Notes: a model not told the origin generated them from the letters alone. 64,000 nucleotides of DNA from Polyangia bacterium (GCA_030429545.1 JAUIFF010000003.1:496001-560000); one strand, 5' to 3'; shown: positions 35,077 through 44,035, counted from the first letter of the stretch. Made by a program: numbers and translations.

Positions 35077-36069
35077 GTGTTGAACTTTCTCGCCCGCCAC
35101 GGAGCCGTGTTGCTCCACCCCCGGCTCACGCTCTCGGCCACCGTCGACAACAACCGCCGCGACGGCCTGCTCCTTCTCGCGATCTATCTGCTCGGGTCGA
35201 AAACAGTGCCGATCATGGAGCGGGTGGCCGACGCCCTCGCGCTCAGTGGTTTTGGTGCTCTGCAAGCGTTGCTTCCGGTGGTGCTGGTGGGGTTGCCGTG
35301 GATCCTGGCGACGTTTGCCATCGAGTTTGTCGCCGACCGCGAACACCAGGACAAGGTCTCGCTGCTGCGCGTCCCCCTGGTCGCCTGTGCGATCGTGGCA
35401 AATACCCTCGTCAGTTTTTCGATCACACTGCCGGGCCCCGACTACCTACTCGAGCTCGTCGGAGGCCTGTGGGGCGTGGCCCTGGCCGCCATCTTTTGTC
35501 GCAAGCCGCGACCGGCGGTCGCCATGCCCAAGGGCCCGCGGGTTCAGTCGGCACTTATCGCCATCATTTTTGGCCTGCTCACAACGGCCAACCTCGTGTT
35601 CGACAGCGTGCTGGTGGCCGCCAACTGGGCCGTGATGTCGCCGGTGAGCACGGGCGACCCGGTCCCGGCGTTCAAAGTCCAAACCCTCGACGGGCAAACA
35701 TTCGAGACCGCAGATCTCTCCGGAAATGTCGATGTGCTTGTGTTTTGGACCACATGGTGCGGTGTGTGCCACGACGAAATGCCGGTGCTCAAAAACCTCC
35801 ACGACCGATTTGGTGGCAACGGGGTTCGGATCACAGCCGTCAACTGTGACCGCCGCGACCAACGGCGGGCGGCCGAGCAATACCAGGAGACCATGCAACT
35901 TCCGTTTGGCATCGCGCTCGACACTGGAGCCGTCAAACGGGCATTTCGCGTCAAAATGTACCCACACCTGGTGATCGTCGACAAGGCTGGGCAAATCCGT
36001 CACGTCCACCAAGGTCGGGTCGGTGAGAGCACCCTGGTCGGTGAGATCCGCGGACTGTTGCGCGAGTAA
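35077..36069 (+). CDS. Membrane-anchored thioredoxin-like (TlpA/ResA type) protein
   Basis: About 330 residues. The N-terminal half has four or five hydrophobic helices (about 40-200). The C-terminal 130 residues are a thioredoxin fold of the TlpA/ResA class, starting PVSTGDPVPAFKVQTLDGQTFETADLSG, with the redox pair WCGVC and the cis-Pro loop KMYPHLVIVD. It probably reduces periplasmic disulphides or haem-binding cysteines. The GTG at 35077 lies 52 bases after coaX; longer starts overlap the end of coaX. The membrane part is longer than in simple ResA and could carry reductant across the membrane, though no second CxxC is seen. Confidence 0.78.
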   Translation: MLNFLARHGAVLLHPRLTLSATVDNNRRDGLLLLAIYLLGSKTVPIMERVADALALSGFGALQALLPVVLVGLPWILATFAIEFVADREHQDKVSLLRVPLVACAIVANTLVSFSITLPGPDYLLELVGGLWGVALAAIFCRKPRPAVAMPKGPRVQSALIAIIFGLLTTANLVFDSVLVAANWAVMSPVSTGDPVPAFKVQTLDGQTFETADLSGNVDVLVFWTTWCGVCHDEMPVLKNLHDRFGGNGVRITAVNCDRRDQRRAAEQYQETMQLPFGIALDTGAVKRAFRVKMYPHLVIVDKAGQIRHVHQGRVGESTLVGEIRGLLRE

Positions 36070-36291
36070 CTGCGTCAAGGTGCCCGCACAGGTTGCGCCG
36101 CGGGCCAACTTCGCTGTCGCAAGAAAAATGCTGCGGGGTTGATTGATCGGCGCGGCTGGCCGTCTGTGAACCCGGCCAGCGAAGTCCCATAACCCGGACG
36201 CGAAGTTGGATCTCCGCAGGTCGAACCTCTAACCTGGAACCCAGACGGTCCACCAACCTTAGATCATTCCCAAAAGCTTACCCGAGGAACC

Positions 36292-37188
36292 ATGCGCACT
36301 TTATCTCTACTTGCAACCTCTGCCGCTCTTGCCACTCCGCTGTTGTTCACCAGCCAAGCCCAGGCGGCCGGCGGTGGCGGAAGCCTCGCGGCCTGCGGCA
36401 ACATTCACGTCGAGGCCGACGCCCAGTGTTCGGTCGAAGCTTCTGGTGGCTGCGAAGCCATGTGCACCCCGCTTGCTGTCACCGCCGCCTGTGCAGCCGA
36501 CCTGCAAGCTCAGTGCGCTGGGGGTTGCAACGCCGAAATCGAGGCTTCGTGCACAACCGACTGCCAGGCCAGCTGCCTCACCGAGTGCCAAGTCGACCCT
36601 GGTTCGTTTGACTGTGCCGCCAGCTGCAATGCCAGTTGTGGTGGCGAGTGTTCGGCGCGTTGCGAAGGCATGGCCGGCGACGGTGAAGCCCGGGCCGAGT
36701 GCGAGGCTTCGTGCCAAGCCGAGTGCGACGCCTCGTGTAACGCCGAGTGCAACATCGACCTCCCCGAGGCCGACTGCATGGCCTCGTGCAACGCCTGCTG
36801 CTCGGGTGAGTGCCGGGCCGAAGCCAACATCGACTGCCAGATCGACTGCCAAGCCTCGCTCTACGCCGAGTGCAAGGCCGAGATCCAAGGCGGCTGCGAA
36901 GTTGCCTGTACCAAGCCCGAGGGCGCCCTGTTTTGCGACGGCCAATACGTCGACCACGGCGGCAACCTAGAGTCCTGCGTCAATGCCCTTGTCGCCCTGT
37001 TTGACATCATGGTCAGCGGCTACGCCGAGGGTGAGTGCAGCGGCAACATGTGCTCGGGCGAAGCCGGGGGAAGCATCTCCTGCAGCGTCGACCCCGAGGG
37101 CATCAGCGCCCGCGAAGCAGCCCTGGCCCTGTGCCTCAGCCTCGGCCTGTTCGGTGTCCGTCGCCGTCGTCGTCGGCGGTTCATCTAA
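36292..37188 (+). CDS. Cys-rich secreted protein with Arg-rich C-terminal membrane anchor
   Basis: A 298-residue protein with a signal peptide ending near SQAQA-A. Residues about 35-230 are extremely Cys-rich, mostly in CxxxC steps interleaved with Ala/Glu (for example CEASCQAECDASCNAEC), which could be many stacked disulphides or metal sites on a helix. The last 25 residues are a hydrophobic helix, AALALCLSLGLFGV, capped by seven arginines and FI. This anchor resembles the MYXO-CTERM sorting tail but lacks its Cys motif. A terminator follows directly. Function unknown; a structural surface or metal-binding protein is likely. Confidence 0.72.
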   Translation: MRTLSLLATSAALATPLLFTSQAQAAGGGGSLAACGNIHVEADAQCSVEASGGCEAMCTPLAVTAACAADLQAQCAGGCNAEIEASCTTDCQASCLTECQVDPGSFDCAASCNASCGGECSARCEGMAGDGEARAECEASCQAECDASCNAECNIDLPEADCMASCNACCSGECRAEANIDCQIDCQASLYAECKAEIQGGCEVACTKPEGALFCDGQYVDHGGNLESCVNALVALFDIMVSGYAEGECSGNMCSGEAGGSISCSVDPEGISAREAALALCLSLGLFGVRRRRRRRFI

Positions 37189-37214
37189 TCGACAGGCACC
37201 AACACCTACCAAAG

Positions 37215-37236
37215 AGCGCCCACCCGGGCGCTTTTT
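37215..37236 (+). terminator. Intrinsic terminator after the Cys-rich gene
   Basis: A 7-bp perfect stem, AGCGCCC (37215-37221) with GGGCGCT (37226-37232), has a 4-base loop and runs into five T's. A palindrome copy (TGTATGCACA, 37236-37245) begins at the last T of the run. Confidence 0.88.
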
Positions 37237-37276
37237 GTATGCACAAATACTTGTTGGCCCACGCGAACACTCCAAT

Positions 37277-37302
37277 AAAAAAAAGCGCCCATCTTGGGCG
37301 CC
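37277..37302 (-). terminator. Intrinsic terminator for the minus-strand lipoprotein gene
   Basis: A run of eight A's (37277-37284) precedes a GCGCCC (37285-37290) / GGGCGC (37296-37301) stem. Read on the minus strand this is a stem followed by eight T's, ending 24 bases past the lipoprotein stop. Together with the plus-strand terminator at 37215-37236 it brackets a palindrome copy between convergent genes. Confidence 0.85.
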
Positions 37303-37325
37303 TTCAAACTGTTATAAAACCCGGC

Positions 37326-38081
37326 TCACATCGCGCTAAACGACCCCAGGCTGCCAGCGCCAATCCATTCGCCACCATCGACCTCGACAAACAAACCGCC
37401 TTCGAGCGTCGCATCGATCCACGTGCCGGTCAGGATCGCCGCGGCAAACATCCCTTCGGAAACCATAAAGTCACCGGCTGCCAGCATCCCCGCGTGGTTG
37501 TCGAGGTCGATGCTGTGATACAGGGATGGGCTGCCCTCGGGTCCTTCGAAGGTAAACGCCTCGATCGTGACGGTCGCAGGTTCGTTGATTGCAAATACAC
37601 CATCTTCAGTCGAAAACCCGAGGGTGACATCGAGCTCTAGGCGATTGGAACAGGGCGCCCCACCCTCTTGTCCGTTGGGAAAGTCGCCATGGTTTTCGAC
37701 CTCGATAAGCCGCACCTCACTACCGGCGGCGATCGTGACCGTCAGTGGCGAGCTCGTACTACCGTAGGGCGTTGTCACAAACTCACCGATCTCGGCCCAG
37801 GTAAAGGTCCCCGACTTGGTCCCCTCAAGGGCCGCGTAGTACTCACTGGGCGTGCTCATAAAGTCGGTCAGCGACGCATTGAGATCGCTGATAACGGTTT
37901 TGGTCTCCGCCCCACAGCTACCCTGGACATCGCCCGTTTCAGAGTCATTTGAGGTGTCACTCTCACTCGCGCTCTCGCTCTCCCCCTCGGTGTCACCATC
38001 TTTGGTGTCACAACCGGGCGCGGTGCAAAGCACCGCCGAAGTGAGGACGAATCCGACATATTTAAACCACTGCGCCATCAT
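37326..38081 (-). CDS. Putative lipoprotein with spondin-like domain
   Basis: About 250 residues with a lipoprotein signal (MMAQWFKYVGFVLTSAVLCTAPGC, Cys near residue 24) and an acidic Ser/Glu/Asp-rich linker. A C-terminal domain of about 170 residues follows, with strand-rich sequence including LTVTIAAGSEVRLIEVENHGDFPN and repeated YHSIDLDNHAGML and IDATLEGGLFVEV pieces. The pattern recalls spondin-like extracellular domains, but I hold that loosely. Starts at 38081 and 38078 are adjacent ATGs. It ends at its own terminator. A palindrome copy lies inside at 37590-37599. Confidence 0.62.
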   Translation of the reverse strand: MMAQWFKYVGFVLTSAVLCTAPGCDTKDGDTEGESESASESDTSNDSETGDVQGSCGAETKTVISDLNASLTDFMSTPSEYYAALEGTKSGTFTWAEIGEFVTTPYGSTSSPLTVTIAAGSEVRLIEVENHGDFPNGQEGGAPCSNRLELDVTLGFSTEDGVFAINEPATVTIEAFTFEGPEGSPSLYHSIDLDNHAGMLAAGDFMVSEGMFAAAILTGTWIDATLEGGLFVEVDGGEWIGAGSLGSFSAM

Positions 38082-38253
38082 GCATGTGAGAATACCGAAT
38101 CGCGGCGTCGGTTCCACGGTGACAGCGATTTCATACTCACGACATTTCTTACAGGACCTGGGTGCACCGCGGCTTTTTACCCACCCTCACGAGCATTTCG
38201 CAGCCGGGTTTTGCAAGTTTTGCCGTCGCGCGACTGTGTTATAGACCCCGGTC

Positions 38254-38517
38254 ATGAGCGAGCATCCGACGGACTTCCAAGGTTCGGTGACCGACGCGAT
38301 TGCCGAGTCGATCAAAGGCAACATTGCCGATGCGGTCGTCGAGGTCACCGGCGGCGGTGGTCACTACACGATCGTCGTCACATCCAAGGCGTTTGCCGGT
38401 AAAAACCGGGTGGCCGCCCAACGGCTTGTCTACTCGGCCATCGCCCACTTGATGGCCGGCGATCGGGCCCCGGTCCACGCGGTCGACAGCCTGCGAACAA
38501 TCGTGCCCAACGATTGA
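38254..38517 (+). CDS. BolA/IbaG family protein
   Basis: An 87-residue protein matching BolA-type regulators: VEVTGGGGHYTIVVTSKAFAGKNRVAAQRLVYSAI contains the family GGHY and the helix after it, where BolA proteins coordinate a [2Fe-2S] cluster together with monothiol glutaredoxins. The length is typical. It precedes the EEP-family gene by 37 bases on the same strand and may be co-transcribed with it. No glutaredoxin gene is adjacent. Confidence 0.9.
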   Translation: MSEHPTDFQGSVTDAIAESIKGNIADAVVEVTGGGGHYTIVVTSKAFAGKNRVAAQRLVYSAIAHLMAGDRAPVHAVDSLRTIVPND

Positions 38518-38554
38518 TATCGATATTGCAATCCACCTGAACCACGACCCGACC

Positions 38555-39808
38555 ATGGCCACGCCCCAAGCCAGCGCCCCCCACCCCGTTGTGTCGGCCG
38601 AGCTCGACCTCGGGCGTGCCCCCGTTCAGGAACTCAATCACAACCTCACGCCGCAGGTCCTCGAGGCCCTCGCCGCGATCAAAAAGCGTGACGACCTCGC
38701 CACGACTTCGGTGTATCAGCAACATGCCGAGGAGATCGAGCGGGTTGTCCACGGGTTTGCCTGGGACCTGCGCAACGTCGAGCAACCGGCCAAGGCCCGC
38801 AAAACCGCGACCGCTGCCGCCTGGAATGTCGAGCGTGGAATCGCCTTCACGGCCCTGCGGGAGACCCTCAAGTCCCACCCAGAGCTCGCCGCTGCCGACC
38901 TCCTGATGTTGACCGAAGTCGACATTGGTATGGGGCGCTCGTTCAACCGCGATGTCCCCAAGCAGCTCGCCGACGAGCTCGGGATGGGCTACGTGTTTGC
39001 CAACCAGCACCTGCTGTTATGCCCCGGCGATGCCAGCGAGCAGGACCACGGCCGCGCCAACACCCGTGCCCTCCACGGCTGTGCGCTGCTCACCCGCTAC
39101 CCTGTCCGTCGACTCACGGCCGTCTCCCTGCCGGAGTTTCGCGACAAGTTCCACGTGGTCGAAAAACGCCTGGGCAGCAAACGTGCGTTGCTGGCCGAGG
39201 TCTTGCTCCCGTGTGGCCCGACGACCGTGGTCGTCACCCACCTCGACCCATTTTCGCCCCCGCGCCACCGCGGCCGCCAAATCCAAATCATTGCAGATGC
39301 ACTGGCCCGGTTTGGTGGGCGCCAGGTCCTGCTCGGTGGTGACCTCAACACCAATACCTACGACCTCGGCAGCATGCTCGGCCTGCTCGGCAACTTTTCC
39401 CACAAGCTGATGCGGTTTGGCTTTGACGGCACGGTTCGCCAATACATGACCCCGGGGCAGGTGTTCGACCGCCCGGTGTTTGAGGCCCTGCACCGCAACA
39501 ACTTTGTCATCGACGGGTTCAACGAAACCGCCGCTGGCACGCTCTACTACCGCGGCAACAACCCCAAGTACGCCAAGCTGACCTCCGGCAACATGCCGCG
39601 GGGCAGCGTGATTTGGCACGGCTTGCGCAAGTGGATCGACAAGCGCCTCGAACCCTATGGCGGCGCCGTGCCGATGCGACTCGACTGGTTTGCCGGGCGC
39701 GGCTTGAGGCCGGTCCGCGCACTCGTTGTCGACGGGCTCGAGCACGAAGGCGAAGAGCCGTCCGACCACAACCCGATTGTGGTCGAAATTGCAGCCCTCG
39801 ACGACTAA
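38555..39808 (+). CDS. Endonuclease/exonuclease/phosphatase (EEP) family protein
   Basis: A 417-residue metal-dependent phosphoesterase. The fold signatures are AAAWNVERGIAF (Asn), LLMLTEVDIGMG (metal Glu), VVVTHLDPFSPPRHRGRQIQII (catalytic His), VLLGGDLNTNTYD (GDLN motif) and the C-terminal SDHNPIVVEI (catalytic Asp-His). EEP enzymes cut DNA, phosphoinositides, sphingomyelin or other phosphodiesters; the specific substrate cannot be called. No signal peptide is seen, so it should be cytoplasmic. It is 37 bases after the BolA-like gene. A palindrome copy lies at 39292-39301. Confidence 0.87.
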   Translation: MATPQASAPHPVVSAELDLGRAPVQELNHNLTPQVLEALAAIKKRDDLATTSVYQQHAEEIERVVHGFAWDLRNVEQPAKARKTATAAAWNVERGIAFTALRETLKSHPELAAADLLMLTEVDIGMGRSFNRDVPKQLADELGMGYVFANQHLLLCPGDASEQDHGRANTRALHGCALLTRYPVRRLTAVSLPEFRDKFHVVEKRLGSKRALLAEVLLPCGPTTVVVTHLDPFSPPRHRGRQIQIIADALARFGGRQVLLGGDLNTNTYDLGSMLGLLGNFSHKLMRFGFDGTVRQYMTPGQVFDRPVFEALHRNNFVIDGFNETAAGTLYYRGNNPKYAKLTSGNMPRGSVIWHGLRKWIDKRLEPYGGAVPMRLDWFAGRGLRPVRALVVDGLEHEGEEPSDHNPIVVEIAALDD

Positions 39809-39937
39809 GTGGTTTAGGCACTCCGCGAGCTTGTTTCGGTCCGTAATCCCACCGGTTAGGAGGCTATTCCTCCGATCGCGGCTCGTTGATCTAGCGACAG
39901 CCAAAACCTGCACCCTTTGCCCGCGAGATGCCTCCAA

Positions 39938-41998
39938 ATGCCCGTGCGAATCGCCCTGACCCACAACCTGCAGCTCAACGACACCGAGGACGAGGCCGAG
40001 TTTGACCGTCCAGAGGTGATTGCGGCCCTGTGCGACGCCCTGCGACGACTCGGCCACGAAGTCCACCCGGTCGAAGTCTCGGGGCCGGCTTCGCACACCG
40101 TCGGGCTGCTCGAGTCGCTCGCCCCGGACCTCGTCTTCAACACCGCCGAGGGTCGTCACGGCCGGTTTCGCGAAGCGTTTTTCCCTGCCCTGTTCGAGCA
40201 ACTCGGGCTCGCCTACACCGGCTCCGATGCCTATGTATGTGCACTGACCCTCGACAAACACCTCACCAAAAAAGTCGTGGCCGAGCACGGAGTGCCGGTC
40301 CCACGGGGTGTGTTTGTGACCTCAGCCCACGACCTCGAGGCCGTCGACCTGCGCTTTCCAGTGATCGTCAAACCCAACTTTGAGGGCAGCTCCAAGGGGA
40401 TCACGGCCGACTCAATGGTTGCCACGCAAGCGCAACTCACAGCCCGGCTACCGGCGATGTTGCAACGCTACCCCGACGGGATGTTGATCGAGGAGTTCAT
40501 TGCCGGGCGCGACGTCACCGTGCCGTTTTTGGAGGGTGTGAGCCCCCAAACCGGCGGGGTGTTGGCCCCGGCCGAGTATGTGTTTGCCGGCGATACCCGG
40601 GGTGACCAAACGATCTATGACTATGCACTCAAACAGGGCGACGGCTCGGCGGTTACGGTGCGTGTGCCCGCCAACCTGTCGCCACAGCTAGCTGCAAAGA
40701 TCACCGAGATCTCGCAGCGTGCAATCCGTGCACTGCAAATTCGCGACCTCGCCCGCCTCGACTTTCGGATCACACCTGACGGCGATATTCGGTTTTTAGA
40801 GGTCAATGCCCTGCCGAGCCTGGAGCCGGGTGCGAGCCTCTACGAGTCGGCCAAGCTCGCCGGTCTAGAGACTGTTGAACAGGTGCTTGCGACCGTTTGC
40901 CAAAGTGCGATGCGGCGCCGCGGCGGACCCCTCGGGCTCGCCAAATCCCGGCCCCCCCGCGAGCGCTTGCGCGTGGGCCTGGTCCACAACCGCAAGCGTC
41001 CACCCGCCGCGGGCGAGGACCCACAGGCGCAGGCCGAGTTTGACGGGCCAAAAACCATCGACGCGATCGCCGAGGCCATTGAAACCCTCGGCCACGAAGT
41101 TGTTTTGCTCGAGGCGACCCCGGAGCTTCCGGCCAAACTCCCAAACGCGCGGATCGATATCGCCTTCAACATCGCCGAAGGCCTGCGAGGGCGTAGCCGC
41201 GAAGCCCAGGTTCCGGCCCTGCTCGAGATGCTCGAGATCCCCTACACCGGCTCCGACCCGGCGGCCCTCAGCCTCACCCTCGACAAGGGCCTGGCCAAAC
41301 GCGTCGTCGCCCTCGCCGGTGTCCACACACCTGCATTTATGGTCATGAAAACCGGGCGCGAGCGGTTGCCGAGCGAGCTTTGCTTTCCGCTGATCGTCAA
41401 ACCGGTGGCCGAGGGTAGCTCCAAGGGTATCGAGCGCTCGAGTGTGGTCCACAACGATAGCGAGTTGCGCGAGCGGGTAAACATGCACCTACAACGGTAC
41501 CACCAACCGGTGCTCGTCGAGGCGTTTTTGCCGGGCCGCGAGTTTACCGTGGGTGTGCTCGGTGACCGCCGCCCGCGGGTGCTGCCGGCGATGGAGATTG
41601 TGTTTACCGATCGCCAGCAAACCCACCCGATCTATGGCTACGAAGAGAAGTTCGGCGACCAGTCGACAACTCGCTACGAAGCTCCGGCCAACGTCGATGC
41701 CAAACTCGCCCGCGCACTCGAACGCGCGGCCCGGCGTGCATTTGTAGCCCTGGGCTGCCGCGATGTCGCCCGCTTTGACTTTCGCCTCGACGCCGCCGGC
41801 AGGGTCCACTTTATCGAGTGCAATCCGTTGCCGGGCCTGACCCCCGAGTTCTCGGACCTGTGTGTGATTGCGGGGGCGCAGATGTCCTACGGCGACCTCA
41901 TCCGCGAGATTCTGGCCCCTGCGCTGCGGCGGCGCAAACGGGCATTGCGGGCGAGTAGCCCCGCTCCGGTGGTGCTCACCACCGGCCGCCCGCGCTGA
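39938..41998 (+). CDS. Doubled ATP-grasp ligase (two D-Ala-D-Ala ligase-like modules)
   Basis: A 686-residue protein made of two homologous ATP-grasp modules, about residues 1-330 and 345-686. Each has the D-alanine-D-alanine ligase-like order: an N-terminal start (IALTHNLQL / VGLVHNRKR), VFNTAEG / AFNIAEG with GR.REA, YTGSD, LTLDKHLTKK / LTLDKGLAKR, VKPNFEGSSKGI / VKPVAEGSSKGI, a carboxylate-binding grasp loop, and the metal site FLEVNALPSLEPG / FIECNPLPGLTPE. Both modules keep the key residues, so both may be active. It probably makes an amide bond in a peptide or peptidoglycan-like product. A P1-type peptidase gene follows after 48 bases. Palindrome copies lie at 40234 and 41484, in corresponding regions of neither module. 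Confidence 0.85.
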   Translation: MPVRIALTHNLQLNDTEDEAEFDRPEVIAALCDALRRLGHEVHPVEVSGPASHTVGLLESLAPDLVFNTAEGRHGRFREAFFPALFEQLGLAYTGSDAYVCALTLDKHLTKKVVAEHGVPVPRGVFVTSAHDLEAVDLRFPVIVKPNFEGSSKGITADSMVATQAQLTARLPAMLQRYPDGMLIEEFIAGRDVTVPFLEGVSPQTGGVLAPAEYVFAGDTRGDQTIYDYALKQGDGSAVTVRVPANLSPQLAAKITEISQRAIRALQIRDLARLDFRITPDGDIRFLEVNALPSLEPGASLYESAKLAGLETVEQVLATVCQSAMRRRGGPLGLAKSRPPRERLRVGLVHNRKRPPAAGEDPQAQAEFDGPKTIDAIAEAIETLGHEVVLLEATPELPAKLPNARIDIAFNIAEGLRGRSREAQVPALLEMLEIPYTGSDPAALSLTLDKGLAKRVVALAGVHTPAFMVMKTGRERLPSELCFPLIVKPVAEGSSKGIERSSVVHNDSELRERVNMHLQRYHQPVLVEAFLPGREFTVGVLGDRRPRVLPAMEIVFTDRQQTHPIYGYEEKFGDQSTTRYEAPANVDAKLARALERAARRAFVALGCRDVARFDFRLDAAGRVHFIECNPLPGLTPEFSDLCVIAGAQMSYGDLIREILAPALRRRKRALRASSPAPVVLTTGRPR

Positions 41999-42046
41999 GC
42001 AAAACATGCTCATACAATATCTTTGACCCACCTCCACAGACCCACC

Positions 42047-43177
42047 ATGACTCGCAAACCAGCCACCAAACGCATGCGTGCGCGCAAACTCGGGATCACC
42101 ATTGGTCGCTATCCCACCGGTCGCTTCAACGCCATTACCGACGTCACCGGCGTTCGGGTTGGCCACGCGACGGTCATCCACGGCGACGGCGAGCTCACAC
42201 CGGGCAAGGGCCCGGCCCGAACCGGCGTCACCGCAATCCTACCCAACGGCGGCGACATCTTTATGAACCGCGTGGTCGGATCGGGGTTTATCCTCAATGG
42301 CGCCGGTGAGATTTCCGGGCTCACCCAGGTTACGGAGTGGGGGCTCATCGAAACCCCGATCATCCTCACCAACACCATGAGTGTAGGTACATGTTCGGAG
42401 GCCGTGGTCAAGTACATGGTCGAGCACAACCCCGGCATCGGCCAGGTCCATGACGTCCTGATTCCGGTTGTGGGCGAATGCGACGACTCCTGGCTCAACG
42501 ACATTGCCGGCCGTCACGTCCGCCACGAACATGTGTTTGAGGCCATCTCCTCGGCGCGGACCGGCACTGTCGCCGAGGGTAGCGTGGGCGGGGGCACCGG
42601 CATGATGACCTGCGACCTCAAAGCCGGCATCGGCACCTCCTCGCGCAAACTCCCGGTGAGTGAAGGCGGCTACGTGATCGGCGTGCTGGTGATGAGCAAC
42701 TTTGGCTCCCTGCGCGACCTCAGAATCGACGGCGTCCCGGTGGGTCGCATTTTGGCCGCTGAGCAACCCGACGCCCCCAAGCGCCTGCACAACGACGGCT
42801 CGATCATTGCCGTGGTAGCGACCAATGCGCCATTGCTGCCCCACCAACTCCACCGGCTGTGCAAGCGCGTCGCCCTCGGTATTGGCCGTTGTGGCTCGAT
42901 CGCCGCCCATGGTTCGGGCGAGATCATTGTCGGGTTTTCGACTGCCAACACGGTGCCGCGAACCGCCAAGGGCATGGTCTACCGCATGAAAATCCTGCTC
43001 GATGCCCGGGTCGACCCGCTCTACGAAGCGGCGATCGAGGCCTCTGAAGAAGCGATCTTAAACTCGCTGTTTATGGCCGAGACCATGGTCGGCCACTCTG
43101 GGCATATCGCCCCGGCCCTCCCGCTCGATCGGGTTACAGAGCTCATGCGGGCCTATCGTCCTGGCCATCGCGGCTAG
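42047..43177 (+). CDS. P1 family (DmpA/BapA-type) self-cleaving aminopeptidase
   Basis: A 376-residue member of peptidase family P1, Ntn hydrolases that cleave themselves before an internal Ser and then release N-terminal residues, including D- or beta-amino acids, from peptides. The self-cleavage site is visible as NDGSIIAVVATNAP, with Ser at about residue 252, matching the Gly-Ser site in DmpA. The N-terminal blocks GRFNAITDVTGVRVGH and GVTAILPNGGD are typical. The ATG at 42047 follows a palindrome copy (42007-42016) in the leader. Its position behind the doubled ATP-grasp ligase suggests linked synthesis and breakdown of an unusual peptide; this is inference. Confidence 0.9.
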   Translation: MTRKPATKRMRARKLGITIGRYPTGRFNAITDVTGVRVGHATVIHGDGELTPGKGPARTGVTAILPNGGDIFMNRVVGSGFILNGAGEISGLTQVTEWGLIETPIILTNTMSVGTCSEAVVKYMVEHNPGIGQVHDVLIPVVGECDDSWLNDIAGRHVRHEHVFEAISSARTGTVAEGSVGGGTGMMTCDLKAGIGTSSRKLPVSEGGYVIGVLVMSNFGSLRDLRIDGVPVGRILAAEQPDAPKRLHNDGSIIAVVATNAPLLPHQLHRLCKRVALGIGRCGSIAAHGSGEIIVGFSTANTVPRTAKGMVYRMKILLDARVDPLYEAAIEASEEAILNSLFMAETMVGHSGHIAPALPLDRVTELMRAYRPGHRG

Positions 43178-43186
43178 CCCGATTTT

Positions 43187-43200
43187 CTTGTATGAACAAG
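43187..43200. repeat. Extended palindrome copy after the P1 peptidase gene
   Basis: CTTGT-ATGA-ACAAG, a perfect 5-bp inverted repeat around the near copy TGTATGAACA (43189-43198), begins nine bases after the stop codon. The same ten bases recur at 25930 and 61103 and, in reverse orientation, at 3690. Confidence 0.7.
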
Positions 43201-43222
43201 CTTTACCGCGACTGACCCAAAG

Positions 43223-44035
43223 CTAGGAAAACCAGCCGGCGCTCACCCGCTTGTAGGCGACTTCGAGCTCGACGGCGCTGGCAAACCGGCGAGCGGGGTC
43301 GTGTCGCAGCGCGCGTTGCAGGATCGGGGCGAGGCCGGGGGCCCGTTCGTCGAGGCGCTTGTATCCGGCGACCGGCCAATCAAACGGGCGTTTCAACAGC
43401 TGCCCGGTAAACAACTCATAGAGGACCAAACCGGCGGCAAACACATCTGAGCGACGAGACACCCAACCCCGCGCACGCTCGGGCGCCATGTACTCGACCG
43501 TCCCTGAGCAGCACTTGCGGCGGTCGCGGTAAAAGTCGATAGCGAGACCAAAGTCGCCGATCTTGAGGACCTGGTTGCCAAACAAAATCAGGTTGTCGGG
43601 CTTGATGTCGCAGTGAAGGATCCCGCAGCGATGCATCTCGGCGAGCCCTGCGAGCATCTGCCCGGCGAACGCTGCGGCGGTCTTTCGCTGCAGGCGGCGT
43701 CCAAGTCGCTCAGCCAACGACTCCCGCCCAAGCGGATAGGCCGCGACCGGTAGGCTGCCGATCAGCTCAAACTTCAAAAGCGGCAAGATGTTCGGGTGAT
43801 CGAGACGCTCGACCAAGTCGACCTCGCGGTAAAACTCGGACATGCTCTCGAGATCGAACGTAAGCGGGACTTTGAGAGCGACAGATTGCCCATTGCGGGT
43901 GTCGGTTGCGCAGAAGACCGAACCAAACCCGCCGCGGGCGAGGCGACGATTGAGGCGGTACGGACCAAATCGCCGACCGCTGCGGATACTCGGACGCGTC
44001 CTCGATATTTGCGATTTTCCAGCCAAGCGCATCAC
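43223..44035 (-). CDS. Ser/Thr protein kinase, single-domain
   Basis: A 270-residue protein that is essentially only a kinase domain: glycine loop LARGGFGSVF, VALK (ATP lysine), catalytic loop HCDIKPDNL (HCD in place of HRD, a common variant), DFG in KIGDFGLAID, and the GTVEYMAPERARG activation-segment end. There is no transmembrane helix or sensor domain, so it should be a soluble cytoplasmic kinase acting on a partner. The N-terminal 24 residues are basic. The two ATGs at the start (44035, 44032) are equivalent. It converges on the P1 peptidase gene. Confidence 0.87.
   Translation of the reverse strand: MMRLAGKSQISRTRPSIRSGRRFGPYRLNRRLARGGFGSVFCATDTRNGQSVALKVPLTFDLESMSEFYREVDLVERLDHPNILPLLKFELIGSLPVAAYPLGRESLAERLGRRLQRKTAAAFAGQMLAGLAEMHRCGILHCDIKPDNLILFGNQVLKIGDFGLAIDFYRDRRKCCSGTVEYMAPERARGWVSRRSDVFAAGLVLYELFTGQLLKRPFDWPVAGYKRLDERAPGLAPILQRALRHDPARRFASAVELEVAYKRVSAGWFS

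Noticed and set aside
39017..40288. Long minus-strand open frame (about 420 codons) across the EEP and ATP-grasp genes
   Set aside because: It spans two well-supported genes on the other strand and their intergenic gap, with no domain signature.
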